Assembly (NCBI GenBank): GCA_963971225.1
Contig: OZ020267.1
Span: forward strand, 55,445,590-55,509,589
DNA: 64,000 bases
Direction: 5' to 3'
Origin: Melieria omissa
Taxonomy: Eukaryota > Arthropoda > Insecta > Diptera > Ulidiidae
The notes below the pieces were generated by a model. That model was not told the origin of the DNA, made no database searches, and was given only the letters and a program-made list of their open reading frames with translations. The translations under genes were made by a program, and so were the position numbers. Below, piece by piece: positions 22,880 to 35,705 of this stretch. Every line of letters begins with the position of its first letter. Position 1 is the stretch's first letter.

Positions 22880-24190
22880 GAGGGGAAAAATAGGCGAAAG
22901 GATGGACGGGAGAGTAGACGAAAGGGTTGACTTGAGAGTACACAAATGGATAGATGGATAAATAAGCGAAAGGATAGGGAGAACAGACAGAAGCATCGAA
23001 AGGAAAATAAACGAAAGGATAGGCGAACAAGACAGACACAAATATAGAAAGAAGCACAGATGAAAGGATAGATGGGATAATAGACGAAAGCATAAACGGG
23101 AGAATAGACGAAGGGATAGACGGGAGAGCAGACAGAAGGATAGAAGGGAGAATATACGAAAGGAAAGACGAACAAGACAGACAAAAATATGGAAGGGAGC
23201 ACAGATGAAAGTATAGATGGGATAATAGACGAAAGGATAGACGGGAGAATAGACGAAGGGATAGACGGGAGAGCAGACAGAAGGGTCGATGGAAGAATAA
23301 ACGAAAGAATAGACGAACAAGACAGACACAAATATAGAAGGGAACAGATGAAAGGATAGATGGGAGAATAGACGAAAGGATAGACGGGAGAAAAACGAAG
23401 GGATAGACGGGAGAGCAGACAGAAGGATAGAAGGGAGATTAAATGAAAGGATAAACGAGCAAGACAGACAAAAAAATATAGAAGGAAGCACAGATGAAAG
23501 GATAGATGGGATAATAGACGAAAGGATAGACGGGAGAATAGACGAAGGGATAGACAGAAAAGCAGACAGAAGGATAGAAGGGAGAATATACGAAAGGATA
23601 GACGAACAAGACAGACAAAAATATGGAAGGGAGCACAGATGAAAGGATAGATGGGAGAATAGCCGAAAGGATAGACGGGAGAGCAGACAGAAGGGTCGAT
23701 GGAAGAATAAACGAAAGAATAGACGAACAAGACAGACACAAATATAGAAGGAAGCACAGATGAAAGGATAGACGGGATAATAGACATTAGGATACACGGG
23801 AGATAAGACGAAGGGATAGACGGGAGAGCAAGACAGACAAAAAAATAGAAGGAAGCACAGATGAAAGAATAGACAGGAGAATAGATGAAGGGATACATGG
23901 GCGAACAGATAGAAGAATGGAAGTGAGAATAAACGAAAGGATAGACGCAAAGAAAGACAAAAATATGGAAGGGGCACAGATGGAAGGATAGATGGGATAA
24001 TAGAAGAAAGGATAGACGAAAAAAAAGGCAAAGGAAAAAGTTCAAAAGCATTGACGGAAAAATAACAGAAAGGATAGGCGGGAAAATAGAAGAAAGGATA
24101 GATGGGAGAATCGGCAAAAGGATAGTCAAAAGGATAGATAGGAGAATCGGTGAAAAGATAGATGGCTGAATCGACAAAAGGATAGACGGG
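22880..24190. repeat. Purine-rich minisatellite, higher-order period near 145 bp
   Basis: Built from units such as GGATAGACGGGAGAATAGAC. The marker CAAGACAGAC recurs with starts near 23027, 23172, 23317, 23459, 23606, 23727 and 23828. Spacings are 145, 145, 142, 147, 121 and 101, so whole blocks of units are repeated in order and shorten toward the right edge. The pyrimidine-rich minus strand stays open in two frames for about 440 codons (Ser/Leu/Phe/Pro repeats). That is a composition effect. Confidence 0.9.
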
Positions 24191-24251
24191 ATCACACGCT
24201 TGAAACACGCTTCCTTCTGGGTGCTACATACTCCATGGCAAAATTCTTCTG

Positions 24252-24302
24252 CTGGTGTGAGAAGCCAGCGCGCTTCCCGCTGGACTATCGAGGCCGACTA
24301 CA
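24252..24302 (-). mobile_element. SINE tRNA-head fragment
   Basis: Minus strand reads GGCCTCGATAG.CCAGCGGG, then GCGCGCTGGCTTCTCA, matching the head of the SINE at 39827-40237. Only about 50 bp remain, directly beside the minisatellite edge. Confidence 0.55.
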
Positions 24303-27300
24303 GAATGAGGTAATTCTACCTTATTCTGTTGCTTAATAAACAGTCAATTAGTGAGAAATAATCAATCTGTGGAAAAATATGTACATATATACTTTGATTT
24401 TTCATTGAGTAAACTCCTCGTTTTATGAACACAGCTGTTCTTAGCTTTGTTGTTTTAAAAATGAAAATTTCTAATGTACATATAAAACCCGATACACAAA
24501 TGCAACTGAATCAACATATTTCTGAATATCGGTATTGTATAACTTAGTGCATATTTATTTATACGATAATATTCATTTCATAAACAACAACAATGACGCA
24601 TTTTGTCACATTCAGTTTTGCTCTCTTGTCGATGTGAAACATCTCAGAGCTTGAATTGAATTTTCGCTTTTAATTCTTGTTGCGTAAAAGTTTCAAGAGC
24701 TACAGTAAAAAGCTTTCAACGTGAATTCAATTTATATGTTAACTTTGGCAAATACACGAAATACATTTAAATCTTTTAAAAAGGTCGACGCAAAAAAGCC
24801 ACGTCACGTCGATCGTCGCATCGCTGTTCGTGCTCAAATATTCAGTTGATTACGGCTGCACATGAGCGACTTAATTCGATATTAAAGTCTCGATTCCGAA
24901 GGGAGGCGAATTCGCAGTGCACTGTTGCGGCCCGATATGTGCTTCGTACCTGTGTCTGGCATTGGCTAACGTAGGCGGATAACGTGTGGTGCGGCAAAAT
25001 GTACTCGTAACATGGAACGTGTTGCTTGACATTTTTCGAAAATTTAAATTGAAACTGAAATGTTGTCAACATGTGCATTGTGGCTGGGCATGGCATCCAT
25101 TATTAATATGTAACTTTATTTAAATATTGACGTACGAAGTTCTGCAACTGACGCACACAATCACACACACACAATCTGGTGAACGCGTCGTCATTACGTG
25201 ATGCGAAATGGGACATAATCAAATGAACCTTCAAATTGAATGAATATGAAAAGGTCAAGGGTCAAATGCGAATGTAATGAGGAAAGATTGTCAAAGAGAG
25301 AGAATGAAAAGAGTCAAAGAGATTTGTTTTACAGAAAATTAAACATTAATTAAGATTAGATGTAATTAGTTTGTTTGTGTTTTTGGACTTTACTTTGGGT
25401 TGCAGTGTTATGGATTTATGAACCGTAAAATGTCAAAAACGTGGCAAAAATAAATGTGAGAATGAGTGTTGCTATCAGTTTTTGTTGGAGTCAGTAGTCA
25501 GCTGGAACAAGAGTTAATGGAAAATCTGTATGAAATCTGTAGCAAGACTTAGAATGTAAGAGGAAGAGTTAAGTGTAATAACACAACATTCTAATGAAAT
25601 TTTAGGTCTTTTTAGGAACTAAAGGCTCCGTATTTTAAGCTCACGAGTGGGACAATTCTAGTCGGTAGCGCAAGTTAAACTGTTGAATTAATTACGGCAA
25701 ATAAAAACTAGGTTCTAAAGGGGTTTTGAAGACGCTAAAGAATTTCATATTCTCAGATTTTCTTTCGACTATTCAGTAAAAGGGCAATAATTAAATTTTC
25801 ACATGCCACAACTGTTGAATAACTGCAACAATTTGCAATATATATTTCAATACTATACATAATGTGCAAGGCACGATCGCAATTACAATCGTTGACGATT
25901 GAAACACTAAATTTTAGTCTACGCCGTGGTTAGTCATTGTGTCGCACCATTTAAAACTAAATTAAATTAAATAAATTTTTGTAAAATGAAAAATCCCACA
26001 AAGTTCGACGATTATCGGTCTGTGGCATCAAATGAAAGCAGACTACGTATACAAAGTGAATTATGTAAATATACATTTCAACAATGTTAACGAAAAGAAA
26101 TACATATATGCAAAAAATGTGAGCAATTTTTGTGTAAATACAGTCAAATATGAAAAATGCCTTAAACACAGCACTTATAAGCAAGTTAGGTTAGTAAAGG
26201 CCACGTTTGGAACCTATCAAATCTCAAGCGTTGTCAGAAGAAGTTTCGTAATGTTTTGGAACGGTAAAGTAAGATTTCGGGTCTAAGAGTCTGAGTATTC
26301 TTGCTTCGAACCTCCTTCCTAGTCCCCAAAACATTGACGATGACAACAACAAGACCGTACATGACTACACGACCACAGCTACGGTGACAGCGAGTCCCTA
26401 ATCATAGAACTACGAGTATTTCGTAGAAGACAAAACCAAAGCGATTGCCATCACTGCCTGAAAACAAATGTTTTTAAGGACATTCTTTTTAGATTTTTCT
26501 GTTTGCTTTCAACAACAAATACAAATTTGTAAGTAAATATTAATTAGTTTATAAATTCTACACACAAAACAACAAAAATGATATGGATAAATGCTTAAAA
26601 GAAAAATTAGGCATCCTCTACTTTGTGATTAAAAATGATTGTGAGGCTGTGGCAGCCGCTTTCATTGTAATCCAGTCGTTGACTAAACGGCGAGAACTAA
26701 AGCTGAGTCGTGTGACCCTCTGGCTGCCGTCACAGATTGAAGTGACGATATGGAACCATCTGTGACACTAATATTAGTTTAGACGCCTAGGAAGTCATTA
26801 ATGTTTTTGCGTAGTTGTCAAATAAAATTACAGCTAAGTATGTAATGAAGACAATTAAAAGCTAATTAAGTAAAGCATTTCATTTACATTGAAAAGATGT
26901 CTATTCAAATCAATATAAATTGATTATATTTTATTTATGATTTTTTTTTTTTGGTTGTGTAAATTATTAAAAATAATTGTAAAATCGATTGTAAAATTGG
27001 TTTAAGTAATTTTTAATTAATAAATAATTGTTTTCATAGTTGAGTATGTAGTGTGGAAAGGATTCTCTAAACAAGCTTAACCTTCTGGGTAGTAAGGGTC
27101 CCAGGACATGTAGAAATAAAAGGCTATGGAGAGACTGATTGATTTTATTTTTGTTAAGATCTGACTAAAACTGGGCTAAAACTGTCAGGCACGCAAAAAA
27201 ATGAAGATGCAATGTCAGTGTTTTAAGATAAAAAAACTCAGACTATTAACCACTTTTCTCCTTCCTCTCTTCATGATTGTACAAAGAGCCTTTACAGATT

Positions 27301-27459
27301 TCAACGGAAGCAACAAGCAGAAAGAGACGCCTGTAGATTTTGGAACGAACGGGTGCTTTGGGGTAAATACAACTTACTTTAATTGATGTGTATGTCACCT
27401 TATGTCATTTAAATTAGAATAAGAGTTTTTTAGATATTTTTTATATAGGTAGGTAGTAA
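24303..27459. other. Long non-coding stretch, nothing firm
   Basis: A GC-richer island at 24842-25096 is open on the minus strand for 84 codons (MPCPATMHMLTTFQFQF...) without a recognised domain. The rest is AT-rich. Confidence 0.45.
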
Positions 27460-28124
27460 AGTCCTGCATGAATATATTCATTTTGGCGACACTACTGTAC
27501 ATACTGTACTGGTACTTGGTATTCGAAGAATGTGTATAACGAAACGAATAGAAACGGGAACCAGCGAGCGTTGCTTCTCGTTTCTATTCATATTCGGTGA
27601 ATAGCGAACTCTGCAGTGCTCGTATTCGGTGAGAAACGAATTCGATAATCTGCTCGTATTCGGTAATCGAGAAATTTGCAAAGTATTCGAAGATCAACAG
27701 TTTCATCGAATATTTTTATGCGCAGTATGTCACTTTTCCATGTGTATACTTGTGGTGCGGTTGAAGTGGCTTATGAGTTAATACGCAAAATGGAAATTAT
27801 TGAAGAAAGTAGCATAACAAATAAATAAATATTTATGTATAACATAAATATTTTTAAATAATCTTAGGAATAATAAAACGAGAATATTCGAATATATTCG
27901 AAGCAATGTGTACTATTATTCGAATGCTTTTGTCCTCGTTTTCCCGCTTCGAGCGAATATGAATAAATAGTGTAAGTCTACTTGTTTATGTTCGGAGCTT
28001 ACTCGTACTCGAAGAAAGCTTTACTCGTATTCATTCGGACCGGTGCGCAGAGATGAAGTGAAGTATTCTATTCAAAAGCATTTGAATGTTTTCGAATAGC
28101 AAAAATGCATACTCGTGCAGGACT
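27460..28124. mobile_element. Non-autonomous hAT-like element with TATTCG repeats
   Basis: Inverted ends AGTCCTGCA.GA.TAT. TATTCG, or its complement, recurs more than ten times through the body, like the subterminal repeats that hAT transposases bind. The flanks both contain TAGGTAGGTAG, so the target-site duplication is ambiguous. No ORF of interest. Confidence 0.5.
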
Positions 28125-28149
28125 CTAGTAGGTAGGTAGATATCTGCTA

Positions 28150-29181
28150 ATTTTTCGGTATATTTATTTGAAATATTCTCCTCCTGATTCAATACACTTG
28201 TTACATCGATTTAATAGTGATTCAAACGAGTGTTTCTGCTCATTTTTCAGAATTTCCTCCAGTGCCCTCGTCGAAGCCCGTTGTATGGTTTGAATGTCAT
28301 CAAAAAAGCATCCTTTCAACTTCAATTTCAAATTCACCAAATTAGGTGAATACGGCAGATGATTCAACACACAAACCTGATTCTGAGCCAAAAATTGACG
28401 AACAATGAATGCTGTGTGACTCGGTGCATTATCGTGCAACAGAGACCAACTTTTTGGATGGCGGTATTCTGGTCGAATACGACGGATTCTGGCCATCAAA
28501 CGCTTCAAAACTTCGAGGCTAATATGCGGCAGTAACAGTTTGACCAGTTGGAACATATTCTTTCTGAATAATTTCTTTGCTATCGAAGAATGTGATGAGC
28601 ATTGTTTTGATTTTTGATGGAACTTTTCGTGTTTTTTTGCCTTGTGGTGAGTTTTTTGATTTCCATTCCGCACTTTGACGCTTGGTTTCTGGATCGTATT
28701 GGAAATACTATGTTTCATCACCCGTAACAATTGTTTTCAGGAAGTTTGGATTATTTTCTGCGGCTGCAACGATGTCTGTAGAATGACTGACTCTCATTAA
28801 TTTTTGCTCCTCGTTCAAATTGTGTGGAACAAATTTTGCGCAGACATTTGTTTTGCACAAATCCTCGTGAAGAATGAGTCGGAGAGTTTCTCTGTTGATG
28901 TTTAAGGCCTGTTCCATCATTTTCACTGAAGCATTGCGGTCTTCTGCAATAAAATCACGAACATTCTAGGAGATCATTTCAGGCGTCCGAACTGAAATTG
29001 GCCTTCCTTCTTTTATTTCATCTTCCAGCGACTCTCTGCCATCCACAAAACGTTTATGCCATAAAAAAATATTTGATCCTGATAAACAAGCATCGCCATA
29101 CGCTTCCTGCATCATTCGGAATGTTTCTGATGCAGTTTTACTAATTTTTGCGTGGAATTTAATGACCGCACTTTGCTCCAT
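28150..29181 (-). pseudogene. Degenerate mariner transposase, near full length
   Basis: Three minus-strand frames: 29181-28966 (MEQSAVIKFHAKISKTASET...RFVDGRESLEDEIKEGRP), 28926-28708 (NINRETLRLILHEDL, KTIVTGDET), and 28730-28164 (LLHDNAPSHTAFIVRQFLAQ ... CIESGGEYFK). The first catalytic Asp (TGDE) and the second (HDNA) are readable. The third motif, normally SPDLAPSD, is SPNLVNLK, so the third Asp is lost. At least two frameshifts. Terminal inverted repeats were not found. Confidence 0.75.
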
Positions 29182-29214
29182 GTTACAATTTCAACATCAA
29201 ACGTAAACGTATTT

Positions 29215-32200
29215 TGCAAAATGATTTTTAATAAATATTAAATGTCAACCAAATGTCATGACAGTTTGTAGAGGAAGGTTGAAGCTTCAAAACGCATGTG
29301 CTCGCAAATAGATGGCGCGCTTGGTTGCTGAGATATGGTTCGAGTCTTAATACATAATTGTCGCACTGTTTATATCTAAGTAAGATCAATTGCGATGAAC
29401 AAAAGATAATATCGAGTATGAATTGCAGATATAGCGCCAAATTAGGCTGCCAGTTCTACTTAACTTAATTTGCAATGTCCAACAGTAGTTTGTAGTGCAG
29501 TGCTTAGCACTTTAAATACTAAGGCAGAGAATCGTGGGCTTGTCTTGACTTAGCTAGTGAAGAAAATAATTGTCGAATCTATAGTAACTAAGTCGCCGTT
29601 TCAAATCGATTTGAACCTATAGCTTCCTTTCATTTAGGGTCTATCGTTTCAGTTATATAAATACAAATCACGCCTACGTTTTACATTGTAAAATCAATTT
29701 CTTTAACTTATACCAACGCGGACATCAAAATGCAAACAAACCGACCAACAAGAAAGCGAGGGCCATTGCATTGGACATGGTCGTCGACCAACTACGCACA
29801 ATACTCTGTCTGAACATACAGAAAGTGAACGGCCTTGTCGTAGTTCAAGTGCTTAGCCAACTAGTATCACCCAGCGCATTTGTGAGATTGTTGTAGTTAG
29901 CGGAAAACGCACCACTGGGATACGACAGATTCAGTTTTCTTCAATTCCGCGAAGCGCAATTGATGACTTGCAGTACTTGGGCGCTTTCTCCGGGAATAGC
30001 AATTACTCGGGACAAGTTGCTATGCATTGTGAATTGCTGTCCCAGCTCTGTCACTTACTGTGCAATTAGTGCAGTAGTTATGGGGCAATTACTGTCTATA
30101 ATTTCGTTTCGCAATTCAAAACACAAAATGCCAGAGTGCGTGCAGCGCGAGTCATTTCGGCGCGTCTGTCATTTGCAATTCACTAGCAATAACAAGATTA
30201 AAATGTGTGCGTGTGTGTGTGTATGCGTGTACACCACAGCAACGTATGAGTGCAATTGCTGTCGCTGCGGCCAATGCGAGTAGAAATAAAATTATTAGGT
30301 ATTTACGACGGCCGCAAGTGCTCAGCTAAGGAATGAGCTGCAAATTAACAACAACCACAACCACAAAGCGCCGTCATGCGTATTTACACTCGCGGGTGAC
30401 AACGGAGCAGCAACAGAAGCAGCCACACTTGAGCAGCTGCGCAGCGACTGTTACTCACACTTGACACCTGAGACACTTGTCTGGGCGGCAGGAGCACGCC
30501 AACGGAATGGATGGAAGCGAAGCCATGCGAGCAGCTGCCAAGTGGTGAGAACATGTTGCAAAAACGACCCACGAGCGCCCGCAACACATACGCCGAGTAC
30601 GTCAGCCGCGGCTGTCTGTCTGAAGATTAACAGGCGTCGTCAAAAGGCGTGAAATCTATCGATTATATTTTTTCTGCGAACGCACAAATGCAAACTAGCA
30701 GACAACCAGGAGGAACCCATCACTCAGACGTTGGTGCTCGGTTCATTGCTTTCGCCGGTGCGCAGAGAAAATAACGTAAGAAAAACCAAAAATAACTGGA
30801 AGGCCGACAGTTTGACGCACAATTTTCTAGTTAGGGAATGTCGACACCGATTTTACTCTGAACAAGAGCTTAACACTTTAATCTCTGCACGTACGCTGAA
30901 AAAAATGTGATTGCCAAAAAGCGATGGAAATTTTAAATGGTTTCGATTAACGCTTCAAAGGGTCGGACTTCCGACGCGTTCGGACTGTTCGGATTTTGTT
31001 TTGAAGCTTTCGATTATCCCAGCAAGGAATTTGACAAAGCAACTACCCACATTGTTGATCAATAACAATGCATTTTTTTCTACATAAGAGACTAGCAAGA
31101 CGTCCTTTGACCCATCTCACCTGAACCCTACTGCGGAGCTCAAAAATATACCCCAACTACTGTTTTGTGAGTCACACTGACCCAATAAGAAAAAAATCAT
31201 TCAAGTCTCTTAACAGAAAGTTACATTTTACTCTTATTTAATTTTTTCACTAAATCACAACAAAACAGAACAACAATTATGAGCCACAATTTGAAGTTTT
31301 TTTTTTAAATTCATGCAAAGGATGTTTTTAGAGCCTTGAATATAGACCACAGTTTAATTTGTCAAAAGTAGGTCAATTTGACCGGAACACAGCAGAAGAA
31401 GAAGAGTAGAAACTCAAGGAAGTCTGAAGTGATTCAAGTCTAGAGGATACCATGATATGTAGTCTTGGTAGAAATAGAAAACTGGCGGTATTTCTAGTGT
31501 TAAAAAGATGTTGAGATAGTAGTAATCGTTTTAAGAAAAACGCTTTTGAAATTCAACACATCGATTCGATGGCGCCGCGCTTTGCCTCCTTTAAATCTCT
31601 TTAATATCTTTTTCTACGATAGCGAAAACATGTGTTTTCCTAAGATGTTTTCACCCGAAAACACAACCGTTTCCAAGGCGTAAAGTGCTTTCAGCTGTCA
31701 CGCTGTTTGCTTATATTCTTCTGTGCACAAAAAACTACAAGTTGGCTAAATTGAAACAAATTCTTTCTGTAGAAACTTTTAAGCAGAAAACAATATCTGT
31801 AAAACAATTTGTTGTATTCTTTTCTCTCAGTGTAGCGATTCACAATCGTTACTGGATTATTGAAAGATAACAAAACATATAACAGAAACCTTGCATTGAA
31901 TGAACTTTGCAGTCATTGATAGCCAGCTGGACACAATTATTCAAATAGCAACTGGGACCGCAAGCAAAAAATAATCATAAAAATGGTAATCGTAATCCAG
32001 TGGTTTAGACTTGGCGCATAAAAATATGGCCATAATACGGGCCAACTGATGAGGTTTTCTTTTAATTGCCGCTCCAAATGCGTTTATCATTTCTCGACTG
32101 ATTAATAAATCCGATTACTGGGCGCCAATAGTTTTCGAATGCAATCATTAACCACTGAAATCCTTAGGCGCAATAAGAACACGTCATCAAGATAGGAGAA

Positions 32201-32339
32201 CTAAGCTGTGCAAAATTGCACAAAGAAATTAACTAATAATCGATTTTGGAATTTCGATTTGCTTGAAATTTGTAGGACAGTTTCGAGGATGTTGAACCTG
32301 GTTTAAAATATTAGCTGAAAACACACATACACATAAATA
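29215..32339. other. Non-coding stretch, nothing firm
   Basis: A GC-richer island at about 29.9-30.8 kb with a GT microsatellite and CA-rich sequence may be regulatory or a leader exon. No conserved frame. Confidence 0.45.
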
Positions 32340-32355
32340 TATATATATATATATA
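32340..32355. repeat. (TA)n microsatellite
   Basis: Short TA run just before a hAT-like MITE. Confidence 0.8.
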
Positions 32356-32363
32356 GGCATACC

Positions 32364-32507
32364 CACAGGGTTGTTTTGGGGTTCAAACCTCACCAAAAAA
32401 AATTGCTGGTGAAAAATATGGTTTCACATGGAATAATGAGCTCAAAAGTTCTAAGCAAATCCACCTCCTAACCTTCTCCCCTAAATGAAATCCTGTGTGC
32501 GCCACTG
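32364..32507. mobile_element. hAT-like MITE, 144 bp
   Basis: Starts CACAGGGTTGTTTTGG and ends GTGTGCGCCACTG (inverted CAGTGGCGCACAC). Flanks GGCATACC (32356-32363) and GACATACC (32508-32515) give a 7/8 match, fitting an 8-bp target duplication. Related to the outer element at 45314-46408. Confidence 0.6.
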
Positions 32508-33261
32508 GACATACCACTGTATATATATACATATGCCACATGCAAAACGCCTATCGTGAATTAAAATGATAGCATACCACATTCCATTCCGACGAATCAT
32601 CAACCCCGAGAAATATGCGTTTTCCGCTTTGTTTACAGTAAAAAGAACGGCGCGCGTGTAAGTTGCGGCAAATGCCTAACAAAAGGTAAGATCGATCTAA
32701 GCGAAATGATTAGCACAAAAATAAACATACACTTACGAGTATTTATAGACACACATACACACGCACACACATGAAATGCATACAAAAAGTATAAAAGTAC
32801 AAGTGAATAGAAAATTATGGCGTGCAGATGATTTTAATAGCAGACGAGGAGCTGGGTGCATTGCATTTAAAATCACAACAACGAAACAAACAAAAGTAGG
32901 TTACACTCGAGATAAGCACAGCAAAATTAAAACAAAAATAAAAGTAAAATTAAAACGAGGAATAGAAATGGCTGCATGGCAAAACCCAAGAAAAATGAGG
33001 AAAAAGGCAGCCAAGTGCACTAACCCTGAAAAAATGCTACGGAATTACTTGTACTTTCTTTGCTTTTTTTCAGTTTTCGAAATAGCCGTTGTTGTCGTTG
33101 TTGTTGCTGCTGCTGTTTTCAGCGAACAATAGGCGTAGACAGTGGGTTGTGAAGGTGAACGCGACAAAACAGGAGACAGAGCGGATATAGAATGAAAAGT
33201 AACAACACAATGAAAGTCTTACTAAGGAAAATACACTGAGAAAAACAATTAAAAGTTTTTC

Positions 33262-34060
33262 GAAATTTTTAGAATGAGTTGCTGAGAGATGTTTTCAGCT
33301 TCGAGGCGATAATTTAAAAATTTTTTAAATTATCGCCTTTAATTAATTTAAATTTAATTAAAATTAATTTAATTTTTCTTAATTTGTTTTCTTTTTAATT
33401 TTTTTCTATTTTCTTTTTAATTTTTTTTTTTATTTTTTTCTATTTTCTTTTTAATTTTTTTTTTTATTTTTTTCTATTTTCTTTTTAATTTTTTTTTAAT
33501 TTTTTCTATTTTCTTTTTAATTTTTTTTTTATTTTTTTCTGTTTTCTTTTTTTTTTTTTTATTTTTTCTATTTTCTTTTTAATTTTTTTCTATTTTCTTT
33601 TTAATTTTTTTTTTACTTTTTTCTATTTTCTTTTTAATTTTTATTTTATTTTTTTCAATTTTCTTTTTAATTTTTTTTAATTTTTTTCTATTTTCTTTTT
33701 AATTTTTTTTAATTTTTTTCTATTTTCTTTTTAATTTTTTTTTATTTTTTATTTTTTTCTATTTTCTTTAATTTTTTTTATATTTTATTTCTTTCTATTT
33801 TCTTTTTAATTTTTTTTAATTTTTTATTTTTTTCTATTATCTTTTTAATTTTTTTTTATTTTTTATTTTTTTCTATTTTCTTTTTAATTTTTTTTTTATT
33901 TTTTATTTTTTTCTATTTTCTTTTTAATTTTTTTTATTTTTTATTTTTTTCTATTTTCTTTTTATTTTTTTATTAATTTTGAAATTTTTAAAATGTTTTG
34001 CTGAAAGATGTTTGCAGCTTCTAGGCAATAATTTTTTTTTAATTTTTATTGTCAATATTT
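33262..34060. repeat. T-rich tract between direct repeats
   Basis: About 640 bp of TTTTTCTATTTTCTTTTTAA-like units. The flanking segments at 33262 and 33981 share GAAATTTTTA.AATG and GCTGA.AGATGTTT.CAGCTTC over about 55 bp, 719 bp apart. A perfect-looking hairpin with arms AGGCGATAATTTAAAAA spans about 33303-33338. Confidence 0.8.
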
Positions 34061-34809
34061 TTTAAATTTTTTAAAATTTTCTTTTCAATTTTTTTTTAAA
34101 TATTTTTTTATATTTTTGGTTATCAGAAAACATGTGTAATGAAAAGAAAATATTTCTTGAGTACAGAAAGTTTAACAAAAACCCTAAAAATAAAAAAAAA
34201 AATTAAATTAAATTTAAGGTTTATCGGGCAGAATTGATGAGTAGCGGGGCGGTGAGTTTTACTCTAACTGTTTAGTAGAAAGAGATAAGATATCCGTGCG
34301 TTCCAGATTTTCACTCCACGGCACTGTCGCTGCCTTTGCTGAAGCTTTGAAATCTCAGAGTTTTCTTCTATTATAACTAGTCAACACTTTACCACGCAGA
34401 AGACTTTCAAAATATGTATACGTGAATTCCCAATACTCGCGATTCCTCGTACTTGCAGCATCCTAACTTTTTTGGGAAGTGTATTGATGCGCTTGAAGTT
34501 AGAGTTCATACTTAGATCACAAAGTTTGTCGAGAGATGCGGTTCTAGAAGAGTTAAAGATGAATACAAATGTTTGCCTTGAAACCATTTTCAGGGACGAA
34601 ATATTTCCTCGCTTTGTTTATAAGCAAAATTTCGATTGTTGAGGTGCGCCGGATTTCATTTGGTGGGGGTTATGTATAAAACAATATTTGGGTTCTTAAA
34701 GCCCCAAAAACTCCTTGTGTTGACCAGTGGAGGTAAGAGTAATACACATGAACATAAAAAAATTCTCACTATTTAGTTCACACTATTTGGTTTGGCGATG
34801 ATTTTGACT

Positions 34810-34985
34810 TGAAATTGCCTATGAAAAAGCTCCCAACTCGCCGTTCGGAATCGGCATGAAACTGTAGGTCCCTTCCAACCTTGTGAAAAATTCACACGCA
34901 CAACATGGATGGTTGAAGGTAGCTAGGCCTTAGTCTCGTAATCGGGTTGTCGTGCCAGTCAAGAAGAAGAAGAAGAAGAAGAAGA
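34810..34985 (+). mobile_element. 5'-truncated SINE with (AAG)n tail, 13-bp TSD
   Basis: GATGATTTTGACT at 34797-34809 and 34986-34998 flank the insertion exactly. The body has CGCCGTTCGGAATCGGC and AACTGTAGGTCCC, the core shared with the SINEs at 39827, 41096 and 49084. The tRNA head is missing. Confidence 0.85.
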
Positions 34986-35552
34986 GATGATTTTGACTGA
35001 ACAGAACAAACTGTCAATAGGACAACATAACGTCTCATCTCGAATGCATTATGTCGCCAACCTCATGCAATATTCTTGCCTTAAGCAATCTTTTCTAAGG
35101 CTCTCTACAGTGAAGTTTAAACGAACAAAATCTTTTTAATACTTATAAACATGAGGCGACGTGAAAGTAAAGGAGAATATAAGAAATTCTGTTCCAAAAC
35201 TATTTGAAGTTCACTAGAGGAACATGCAATAGGAAAAAATCAATGCATACTGGGGAAATTCTGCTAGGACTCAGACAATCCTTCTTAGGAGATTTTAAAC
35301 GTAAAAGAGGAAAAGAACTCGTTGAAATGTCTAAAGGCAAACTGAGATTTTAAACCTAAAAGGACCAAAGAAGTCAGTAACAACATACCTGAAAATCCTG
35401 ACAGATCTTGAATGTAGACACTAGACTTGACACAACATACACAACATGGATATAACTTTATTTAGCATCTGTAGGTTTTGTGCTAAAAGTAATAAAACAT
35501 TTACTCCATATGACCACGGACTGCAAATCTTAGGTGCGCAAAAGATACTACG

Positions 35553-35705
35553 GGTATTCACACCGAGCTCGTTACTTGGTTAATTCGGTACTTGGTAGTT
35601 TTCTACGTGTATTGTGTTTTTGTTCGATTCTTTTACAAAAACATAATAAACGAACAAAACTACCGAGTACCGAACTAACAAAGTAACGAGCCCAGTGTGA
35701 ATACC
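35553..35705. mobile_element. Palindromic MITE, 153 bp
   Basis: Inverted arms of about 50 bp: GGTATTCACAC.G.GCTCGTT at each end, then TTCGGTACT.GGTAGTTTT. The centre is T-rich. A fragment with a similar start, GGGTATTCACA, occurs at 51545. Confidence 0.65.

Noticed and set aside
22880..24190. CRISPR-like array
   Set aside because: Spaced repeats, but the units are contiguous degenerate purine words without unique spacers, in an animal genome.
22867..24208. Two overlapping minus-strand ORFs of 442 and 443 codons
   Set aside because: Both are translations of the pyrimidine-rich strand of a tandem repeat; the peptides are Ser/Leu/Phe/Pro repeats with no domain, and being open in two frames at once argues for composition.
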